Origin: Verrucomicrobiota bacterium
GTDB lineage: Bacteria; Verrucomicrobiota; Verrucomicrobiia; Limisphaerales; AV2
Direction: 5' to 3'
Assembly (NCBI GenBank): GCA_003218935.1
Contig: QHPA01000347.1
Coordinates: forward strand, 1 to 5,896
DNA: 5,896 nucleotides
Part shown: one piece after another, positions 1 through 4,918 of the stretch
How positions within the stretch are numbered: position 1 is the stretch's first letter
How the letters are laid out: each line of letters starts with the position of its first letter
Notes under the pieces: generated by a model
Databases searched by the model: none
The model's input: only the letters and a program-made list of their open reading frames with translations
What the model was told of the DNA's origin: nothing
Position numbers and translations under genes: made by a program

Positions 1-110
1 TTGAAGGTCGTGGTGACCATCATGAAAATCAGCAGCACGATCAGAATGTCGATCAGCGAAATGATAATGATCGTCGGCGGCTGGCGGCGTTTGCGGATGG
101 TAAATTGCAT
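1..110 (-). CDS. exbD: ExbD/TolR-family biopolymer transport protein, N-terminal part only
   Basis: Only the first 36 codons lie in the window; the gene runs off the left edge. The protein starts MQFTIRKRRQ, a basic cytoplasmic tail, and then enters one membrane helix (about residues 14-33) reading SLIDILIVLLIFMMVTTTF. This matches the ExbD/TolR signature, including the Asp (residue 21) that sits in the single transmembrane helix and takes part in proton movement. In the family, a periplasmic domain follows this helix. The ATG lies 3 bases after the ExbB stop codon, so the two are almost certainly translated from one message; a weak GAG-rich stretch in the end of exbB could serve as the ribosome site. 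With ExbB it should form the inner-membrane motor that energises the TonB-like protein encoded just upstream. TolR is the alternative name, but a TonB-like gene rather than a TolA/TolB/Pal set is adjacent. Confidence 0.88.
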   Translation of the reverse strand, partial: MQFTIRKRRQPPTIIIISLIDILIVLLIFMMVTTTF

Positions 111-113
111 GGC

Positions 114-728
114 TCACTCTTTCTCGTCGTGGAGATAAAAGCGCCGCAAAAATCCGTCGCACAACGTTTCCATCTCGATGGCCAGCGTCTCCACCTTCTT
201 GTTGTAGTAGCTCCACGCGATCAACGCCGGAATCGCGATCAACAAGCCGCTTAACGTCGTGTTCAACGCGATCGAGATGCCGTGGGCGACGATCGCGTTG
301 TCGCCCAGTCCCGTGCGGCTCAGCCCGCTGAACAGGCTGATCAGCCCGTTGATCGTGCCGACCAGACCCAGGAGCGGAGCGATGCCAACCACGATTTCCA
401 GCACGACGATGCCCCGCTCCATCTGCGCGATTTCGTGGCGCGCCCTGGTTTGGATGGCGTCCGCGTTTTCGCCCTTGGGCCAATTCAGATGTTCCACCGC
501 CACCAGCAGCAGCCGGCTCAGGGCCGACGGTTGTTGCCCGCAGATCCCGTGCAGCATACCCAGATCTTCTTTGCTGCGGCAGAGGTCCAGCGCCTTTTCC
601 ACTTCGGGCGGGATGATCTTCTTCCAGCGCAGCGCCAGGCCGCGTTCGATGATGAAGGCCAGGCCGATAATGGAGGTTGGCACCAACAACAACATGACCG
701 GTCCGCCGTCTTTAAGGAATTGCCACAT
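114..728 (-). CDS. exbB: ExbB (MotA/TolQ/ExbB proton channel family)
   Basis: This 204-residue inner-membrane protein is of usual family length. It has three predicted membrane helices: about residues 10-30, 107-135 and 149-175. The two diagnostic stretches are visible: APLLGLVGTINGLISLF (117-133), and ISIALNTTLSGLLIAIPALI (151-170), which contains the conserved Thr/Gly/Pro pattern of helix three. A cytoplasmic loop of about 75 residues separates helices one and two, as expected. In the family it forms a pentamer around an ExbD dimer and conducts protons to drive TonB. It sits between the TonB-like gene (69-bp gap) and exbD (3-bp gap), all on the minus strand, which suggests one operon. The ATG at 728-726 has no clear Shine-Dalgarno sequence; the bases before it are A/T-rich. 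TolQ is possible by sequence alone, but the TonB neighbour favours ExbB. Confidence 0.93.
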   Translation of the reverse strand: MWQFLKDGGPVMLLLVPTSIIGLAFIIERGLALRWKKIIPPEVEKALDLCRSKEDLGMLHGICGQQPSALSRLLLVAVEHLNWPKGENADAIQTRARHEIAQMERGIVVLEIVVGIAPLLGLVGTINGLISLFSGLSRTGLGDNAIVAHGISIALNTTLSGLLIAIPALIAWSYYNKKVETLAIEMETLCDGFLRRFYLHDEKE

Positions 729-797
729 AAATTTTTGATTTCGTCATAGCGCAGACTGCGAATCCGCACCAAGAGATTTTTCGTTCACTCGGTTCGC

Positions 798-1763
798 CTA
801 AAACTCGTAGTAGAAGGTAAACGTGATCAGCCGGTGATCTTTGGCGATCATCCGCCGCATTTCGTTCGGCCAGGGCGCATAAGGCGAGGGATCGGAAATG
901 GCCTTCTGACAATACAACGCCAGCGCGTCACCCACGTCGGATTCGAGCACTTTCAGTTCGCTGACGCGTCCGTCGGAATGCAGGCGGAACTCCAGCACCA
1001 CCTTGCCTGGACGCGTGGGCGTAGCGGTCGAGTCAAGAATGTCGTACCAGCGTTTTGAAACCGCCGCGATGATGGCCGCGTCATAGTCGCCAAATGGAGT
1101 CCTCTTGGCATCGAAGGCGGGAATAATCGTTCCGTGTCGTTTAACGCCGCCCTCTTGTTTCATTTTTGGGCCGGGAATCAGTCCCTTCTGCAACTGCGCT
1201 TCCAGGATTGTGCGCGGGCGCTTCGGCTTCTCCTCTTCCTTCGGCTTTGTGTCGGCGGGCCTGGCCAGGGCGAGATCGCCGGGCTTCTGCCTGGGTTCAG
1301 GTTCCGGCTTGAAAGGCTCCGGCTCAGGTTTCAGCGGTGTGAGGGGCCGGGGCGGCGCCGGACGCAGTGTGTCCATGACCTTGGGCACGTGTTCCTGTTT
1401 GCCCTCGATTTTTGGCTTTCCAGAATCAAGCGTAACCTCGGGATTCGCGGCGATCGAGTTGAACGCGGAATAGTTTTTAGTGTCCTTCGGCGGCTCGGCC
1501 GTCGCTTGCGACGGGTCCACTTCGACGAAGGTCAACGTCGGCGGTTCCTGGTCGGTCCGAGGAGGAGTCCGTTGTTCTTCAGCAACTCGTCTGGAAAGAT
1601 CCAGGACCGACCTCAACCAATCCGGCAGATGCAGGTGCAAAAAATAACTCAACTCCAGCGTGCCGAACAAAACCAAATGAACCGCCAGCGACAGAGCCAG
1701 CGCCCGCGCGACGGAATTGGCCGCCAGCCGCGCCCGATAGCTATGAATCGACGCCCAGTCCAT
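798..1763 (-). CDS. TonB-like energy transducer with C-terminal TonB/TolA domain
   Basis: I place the start at the ATG at 1763 (321 residues; begins MDWASIHSYR). A TTG 12 bases upstream (1775) is in frame but less likely; neither has a clear ribosome site. Order of parts: short basic N-terminus; one membrane anchor (about residues 20-43); a long Pro/Lys/Glu-rich periplasmic stretch (about 65-190) with a tandem KPEPEPF/KPEPEPR repeat coded near 1293-1331; and a TonB-type C-terminal domain (about 224-321, from PFGDYDAAIIAAVSKRWYDI through GKVVLEFRLHSDGRV to the end). The anchor plus Pro-rich spacer plus C-terminal domain is the TonB plan: it links ExbB/ExbD in the inner membrane to outer-membrane receptors. 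The segment FVEVDPSQATAEPPKDTKNY, then AANP and PKIEGKQ (about 79-123), is not part of classical enterobacterial TonB. I recall it from Verrucomicrobia-like TonB proteins; that link is from memory. The substrate receptor is unknown. Confidence 0.88.
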   Translation of the reverse strand: MDWASIHSYRARLAANSVARALALSLAVHLVLFGTLELSYFLHLHLPDWLRSVLDLSRRVAEEQRTPPRTDQEPPTLTFVEVDPSQATAEPPKDTKNYSAFNSIAANPEVTLDSGKPKIEGKQEHVPKVMDTLRPAPPRPLTPLKPEPEPFKPEPEPRQKPGDLALARPADTKPKEEEKPKRPRTILEAQLQKGLIPGPKMKQEGGVKRHGTIIPAFDAKRTPFGDYDAAIIAAVSKRWYDILDSTATPTRPGKVVLEFRLHSDGRVSELKVLESDVGDALALYCQKAISDPSPYAPWPNEMRRMIAKDHRLITFTFYYEF

Positions 1764-1869
1764 ACGCGGACACAATGAAGGACGTGACGCGCCCGAGCAA
1801 CTGTTTGTTGAAAAAACGGCCTGGATCGGAAAGGCGCCGAGTTGAAGTTGCGACCGCCCGACAGCCCGC

Positions 1870-2502
1870 TCAATGTCCGCCGGGCGTCAAAAAAGAGGGG
1901 TTTCCAAGCAACATCCTGGCGAGAAAGAACAAACCGATGGCCAGGATAATTCCCACGAAAGCCATCACGATGTTTTTGAGTGAACGGCCGAGCCGCCTCA
2001 GCCTTTCGGACTCCTCCTTTTGGGCCGCCTGGAACAATTCAAACTCCTGTTCGAGCGAAAACGCCGCGAGGTTTTCCTCCTTGAGCTGCAGGGCCAGCCA
2101 ATACGCCTGGGCGTCGCCGAAACCGGTCGGCAACTTCTTCAGCAACTCCGGCGATGCGCCGCCAAATCCAGCCTGCTGCCAGAACGGAGACCGCTCTTGC
2201 GTCCAGAGGCGGACCAGCCCGTGATTCCGCGCGACGATTTGGAGTCGCTCCCAAAGCTGCGCGCGAAACCGGTCTTCCTGCTCCGGTTGCGTGAACGCTT
2301 CGCTGTGGAGTTGGCCTTGTTTGCCTTCAATGTGCAGTCCAATGGCGCCCAGCAGATCACTTTCATTGCTGACGAGCAGTTGAAATTCCGTCAGCCGCCT
2401 TTCCAGGTCGAGCACCTGAAGCCGCGCCCGTTCCCAAAGTTGCTTCAACCCATTCAAATCATCCACCGTCGCCCGGCGCACCGTAGGTTCCGACGCATTC
2501 AT
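1870..2502 (-). CDS. GNAT-like protein with coiled-coil stretch and C-terminal membrane anchor
   Basis: The likely product is 210 residues, starting MNASEPTVRR at the ATG at 2502. The open frame continues upstream to 2811, but that part overlaps the ABC gene on the other strand and looks like antisense shadow. Residues 7-118 resemble a GNAT acyltransferase fold: VRRATVDDLNGLKQLW at the start, a central strand LLGAIGLHIEG (50-60), then HSEAF, a helix, HGLVRLWTQER (94-104) and FWQQAGF (107-113). The usual acetyl-CoA loop (Q/R-x-x-G-x-G/A) is not obvious, so it may be degenerate or non-catalytic. A charged helical stretch (about 138-173) leads into a hydrophobic helix (about 177-199) and an 11-residue tail, suggesting a C-terminal anchor with the enzyme domain in the cytoplasm. 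It precedes the TonB-like gene by 106 bp in the same direction. Gene reality is well supported by composition and layout; function is not known. Confidence 0.72.
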   Translation of the reverse strand: MNASEPTVRRATVDDLNGLKQLWERARLQVLDLERRLTEFQLLVSNESDLLGAIGLHIEGKQGQLHSEAFTQPEQEDRFRAQLWERLQIVARNHGLVRLWTQERSPFWQQAGFGGASPELLKKLPTGFGDAQAYWLALQLKEENLAAFSLEQEFELFQAAQKEESERLRRLGRSLKNIVMAFVGIILAIGLFFLARMLLGNPSFLTPGGH

Positions 2503-2611
2503 CCCTCGCAGTGTAAGGGAGGGCGGGCGGCGGGTAAAGATTTTGGTGGCAAATGGCCGGCTTTGAGAAAAACTCTCGCGCCGTGAAACGACGGATGCGT
2601 CCGCGCTTTGA
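2503..2611. promoter_or_regulatory. Divergent intergenic region between the GNAT-like gene and the first ABC gene
   Basis: Both flanking genes start here and point away from each other, so promoters for both should lie in or near these 109 bases. I could not identify a convincing -35/-10 pair in either direction. Visible details: a G-rich stretch around 2517-2533, a short hairpin CGGA-TGCG-TCCG at 2593-2604, and a six-codon frame MRPRFE at 2595-2615 whose TGA overlaps the ATG of the ABC gene (ATGA at 2612-2615). The frame of the ABC gene itself has a TGA at 2609-2611, directly before its start. The minus-strand gene has GAGGG touching its ATG, which is too close for a normal ribosome site. 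Confidence 0.4.
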
Positions 2612-4405
2612 ATGACGCAATCGGAACCAGCACAACCTCGAGTCAAGCCGGACAACCTGCTCGGCGTCCTCGCCTTTTTGCGCAAGTATCCGACGCAGGT
2701 GGCGCTGTCGGTCTCGCTGCTGCTGGTTAACATCGGGATTGAAATGGCGCTGCCGCAAATCCTCGGCAGCGCCATCAACAACCTGCGCTGGCACGCCGAA
2801 TGGGGCGCCACCTTTGATCTGAAGGCCTATGTTCTCCTGTTCATCTCTCTTGTCCTGGTTCGCACCGGCAACGGTATCCTCCTCGGCCCGATCCGAAATC
2901 GTCTCGTGCAGCGGACGCTCGGCGACATCCGCACCGCCATCTACGATGCCATCCAGCGGCTCGCCTTCCGTTACCACGACAAGTCAAATACCGGCGAACT
3001 GATCTCCCGTTCGACCACCGACATCTGGCGTCTCCAGGATTTTCTGTTCGCCTGCCTCTTCTTGAGCTTCGACATCGTCGTCGCTCTCTTGGCGACGGCC
3101 ATCCTCATCTTTGCGACGAGCGCGGCGTTGGGCGCGGTGACGCTGCTGACCCTGGTTCCCACCATCGCGCTCATCGCCTTGTTTGCGAGCAAACTGCAAC
3201 CGCAATGGCGCAAAGTGCACGACCTCCACGGCGCGATGACCACGGTCATTCAGGAAAACATCGCCGGCGTGCGCGTCGTCAAGGCTTTCGCCAAAGAGTC
3301 GGCGCAGGTCAAAAAGTTCAGGGACAAGAAGGAAGTATTTCTCGGCACGTTGCTGGACACCGTGAACTACTGGGCGGCGCGCGTGCCGTTCGCGCAATTC
3401 ATTTTCGGCCTCGGATTGCCACTCGCGCTGTGGATCGGCGGCCGGCAGGTCATTCGCGGCGAACTGGCCATCGGCGATTTGGCGAAGGTCGTGTTCTATT
3501 TGATGGCGATTGGCCATCGGGTCGGCATGGTCGGCCAATTCACGAATATCATCCAAAACGCCAGCGCCAGCGCCGAACGCATTCTCGAAATCATCCACGA
3601 ACCGCAGGTGATTAAGAGCGGCAAGCGCGATCTGCCCGGACCCGGTGACCGGGCAGAGGGTGAGGATCGGTTGTTATGGGGCCGAGTTGAGTTCGACCAC
3701 GTCAGTTTTAAGTACTATGATGGCAAAGCGTCGCTCACCGACCTCAGCTTCGAAGCCAAACCCGGCCAAACCATAGCCATTGTCGGCCCGACCGGCTCCG
3801 GCAAAACGACGCTGGTGAATCTGATCCCGCGCTTTTACGACGTTTCCAGCGGCCGCGTGCTCGTGGACAGCGTGGACGTGCGCGAATTGAGGCTCGAACA
3901 ACTCCGCCGCAGCGTCAGTGTGATCTTTCAAGAGACGTTTCTTTTCAACGCCATTGTGGCGGAGAACATTGCTTATGGCCGGCCCGATGCGTCGCGAAAG
4001 GAAATCGAGAAATGCGCCCGCGCCGCGCAGGCGCACGAGTTCATTATGGAACTCGAAGATGGCTACGACACGGTCGTGGGCGAACGCGGCGTCACACTCA
4101 GCGGCGGACAGAAGCAACGCCTCGCCATCGCCCGCGCCTTTCTGATGAACCCCCGTATTCTGATTCTCGACGACGCCACCGCGAGCGTGGATTCGCGCAC
4201 GGAACGCTTGATTCAGGAAGCCATGCGCCAGTTAAGCGCCGGGCGCACGACGTTCGTCATTGCACACCGTTTTTCGACCGTGCAACACGCCGATCTGATT
4301 CTGGTGCTGAAAGAAGGCCGCGTAGTGGAACGCGGCACGCACGACGAACTGATCAAGCGCGGAGGATTTTATTCCGAAATTTTTGAGCAGCAGATTAATA
4401 AATGA
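2612..4405 (+). CDS. ABC exporter half-transporter (membrane domain fused to ATPase), probable degenerate half of a heterodimer
   Basis: The 597-residue protein has the full half-transporter plan of MsbA/BmrC-like exporters. Six membrane helices lie at about 28-52, 72-93, 145-168, 172-192, 255-276 and 286-306, with coupling-helix sequences TGELISRSTTDIWRLQ (127-142) and ENIAGVRVVKAFAKE (215-229). The ATPase domain shows Walker A GPTGSGKTT (392-400), Q-loop Gln440, signature LSGGQ (496-500), Walker B ILILD (516-520) and switch His552. The residue after Walker B is Asp521 where active sites normally have Glu, and the D-loop reads SVD instead of SALD. In TM287/288- and BmrCD-type exporters such an Asp marks the weakly hydrolysing subunit, so a partner is expected; the next plus-strand ABC gene fits. 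The ATG is the first start possible, since TGA directly precedes it. The linker to the ATPase domain (about 340-355) seems a little long and is coded by a palindrome. The substrate cannot be told (lipid, drug or peptide export are typical). Confidence 0.94.
   Translation: MTQSEPAQPRVKPDNLLGVLAFLRKYPTQVALSVSLLLVNIGIEMALPQILGSAINNLRWHAEWGATFDLKAYVLLFISLVLVRTGNGILLGPIRNRLVQRTLGDIRTAIYDAIQRLAFRYHDKSNTGELISRSTTDIWRLQDFLFACLFLSFDIVVALLATAILIFATSAALGAVTLLTLVPTIALIALFASKLQPQWRKVHDLHGAMTTVIQENIAGVRVVKAFAKESAQVKKFRDKKEVFLGTLLDTVNYWAARVPFAQFIFGLGLPLALWIGGRQVIRGELAIGDLAKVVFYLMAIGHRVGMVGQFTNIIQNASASAERILEIIHEPQVIKSGKRDLPGPGDRAEGEDRLLWGRVEFDHVSFKYYDGKASLTDLSFEAKPGQTIAIVGPTGSGKTTLVNLIPRFYDVSSGRVLVDSVDVRELRLEQLRRSVSVIFQETFLFNAIVAENIAYGRPDASRKEIEKCARAAQAHEFIMELEDGYDTVVGERGVTLSGGQKQRLAIARAFLMNPRILILDDATASVDSRTERLIQEAMRQLSAGRTTFVIAHRFSTVQHADLILVLKEGRVVERGTHDELIKRGGFYSEIFEQQINK
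3632..3656. repeat. Perfect 8-bp inverted repeat inside the ABC gene
   Basis: CTGCCCGG (3632-3639) and CCGGGCAG (3649-3656) are exact reverse complements around a 9-base loop. A GAGGGTGAGGATCGG tail follows. The sequence encodes the flexible linker between the membrane and ATPase domains (LPGPGDRAEGEDR), where inserts are tolerated. It may be a small palindromic element absorbed into the gene, or simply a GC-rich linker. Confidence 0.5.
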
Positions 4406-4408
4406 ATC

Positions 4409-4438
4409 GTCAGTGGTCAGTGGTCAGTGGTTCGTTGT
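4409..4438 (+). repeat. Left repeat array of the cassette, three 7-bp units plus a 9-mer
   Basis: Three perfect tandem copies of GTCAGTG (4409-4415, 4416-4422, 4423-4429) are followed by GTTCGTTGT (4430-4438). The last base of the 9-mer is the first of the TTA at 4438-4440, the complement of the TAA stop of the four-helix-bundle gene, so coding sequence runs right up to the array. Confidence 0.85.
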
Positions 4439-4836
4439 TATGGGCATTCGCCTTGTTCTTTGGATTCGCCTTTCGGTTTCAGCGTTCCGATGGACTTCAA
4501 GTAGGCATTAAGACGCGGAGCGAGTTCATCAATGAGCGGCTTGATCCGCTTCACTTGCGGTTCTTCGATGAGCTTGCGGCGGAACGCGCGTCGGAGAAAA
4601 TGTTGTGTTTCCTTGAGCGACCCGCGCGCCGTTCTGACGAAGCGTCGGTTATCCTGATAACTGCCGCGTCCGGTCCCTTCCGCGATGTTCGCCCCCACGC
4701 TGTCAGCCGCGCGGACCAACTGGCGTCCCACAGTGTCTCGCGCGAAAATGTCCCACCCGATCACCAGATCCCAGATTTCATCGGCCAGCTTTTCCGAGAG
4801 TCGATATACCCGCAGACTTTCGAATGCGCTCTTCAT
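4438..4836 (-). CDS. Four-helix bundle protein, S23/23S rRNA intervening-sequence (IVS) family
   Basis: The 132-residue product is at the family's usual size (about 115-135). Landmarks: FESLRVYRLSEKLADEIWDL (5-24) for helix one, RQLVRAADSVGANIAEGTGR (38-57) carrying the strongly conserved RAA.S...NIAEG.GR motif, GSLKETQHFLRRAF (72-85) for the third part, and a helical C-terminal region ending in a charged tail. The family was first noticed inside intervening sequences of 23S rRNA genes in Leptospira; it is structurally akin to the Avd accessory protein of diversity-generating retroelements, and its function is unresolved. Here it is not in an rRNA gene: it lies antisense between two ABC exporter genes and is flanked by inverted repeats. 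ATG at 4836 is preceded by AAAGGA. No RNA-binding or catalytic residues can be named from sequence. Confidence 0.92.
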   Translation of the reverse strand: MKSAFESLRVYRLSEKLADEIWDLVIGWDIFARDTVGRQLVRAADSVGANIAEGTGRGSYQDNRRFVRTARGSLKETQHFLRRAFRRKLIEEPQVKRIKPLIDELAPRLNAYLKSIGTLKPKGESKEQGECP

Positions 4837-4839
4837 AGG

Positions 4840-4845
4840 TCCTTT
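4840..4845 (-). promoter_or_regulatory. Ribosome binding site of the four-helix-bundle gene
   Basis: AAAGGA is read on the minus strand, 3 bases before the ATG at 4836. The spacing is short, but it is the clearest Shine-Dalgarno-like site in the window and supports this start. The other genes here mostly lack one, which fits the cassette having a separate origin. Confidence 0.5.
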
Positions 4846-4890
4846 CTCGTTTTGATTTCGCTCAGGTTAGTAGCTCCAGCACGGTACGCA

Positions 4891-4917
4891 ACTGACGACT
4901 GACAACTGACAACGAAC
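4891..4917 (-). repeat. Right repeat array of the cassette, three 7-bp-period units plus a 9-mer
   Basis: ACTGAC occurs at 4891-4896, 4898-4903 and 4905-4910 with spacer bases G and A, followed by AACGAAC. Read on the minus strand this gives GTTCGTTGT and then three GTCAGT units. Compared with the left array the units are the same, but the 9-mer lies on the outer side of the array instead of the inner side. Confidence 0.8.
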
Positions 4918-4918
4918 T

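Larger units (their letters stand above)
4409..4917. mobile_element. Putative mobile cassette: S23/IVS-type four-helix-bundle gene bounded by inverted 7-bp repeat arrays
   Basis: About 510 bp between two same-direction ABC genes hold one opposite-strand gene and matching inverted ends. The left end carries three GTCAGTG units (4409-4429). The right end carries three ACTGAC units at the same 7-base period (4891-4910). The left 20 bases (4409-4428) match the reverse complement of 4891-4910 at 18 of 20 positions, the two differences being the spacer bases. A further exact 9-mer, GTTCGTTGT at 4430-4438, recurs inverted at 4909-4917. It begins 3 bases after the stop of the first ABC gene and ends 1 base before the first start codon of the second. 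No transposase and no obvious target-site duplication are visible, so mobility, if any, would need help from elsewhere. The boundaries are estimates from the repeats. Confidence 0.6.

Noticed and set aside
1134..1778. Plus-strand frame of 214 codons
   Set aside because: It is antisense to the TonB-like gene, with low-complexity Arg/Leu-rich content.
1764..1869. Terminator or promoter between the GNAT-like and TonB-like genes
   Set aside because: There is a CAAC/GTTG mini-stem near an A-run, but no stable stem followed by a T-run on the minus strand and no clear promoter boxes.
2503..2811. Upstream extension of the GNAT-like gene by 103 codons
   Set aside because: It overlaps the N-terminal coding part of the ABC gene on the other strand, and the GNAT-like similarity begins right after the ATG at 2502.
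2984..3598. Minus-strand frame of 204 codons inside the first ABC gene
   Set aside because: It is a shadow frame; the plus-strand ABC protein has full family motifs over the same bases.
4402..4902. Plus-strand frame of 166 codons overlapping the stop of the first ABC gene, beginning MNRQWSVVSG
   Set aside because: It is the antisense of the four-helix-bundle gene plus the repeat arrays; its product has no recognisable features, while the minus strand carries a clear family motif.
4409..4917. CRISPR-like array or direct repeat spacer system
   Set aside because: The repeats are only 7 bp, contiguous and inverted between ends, with no spacers and no cas genes.
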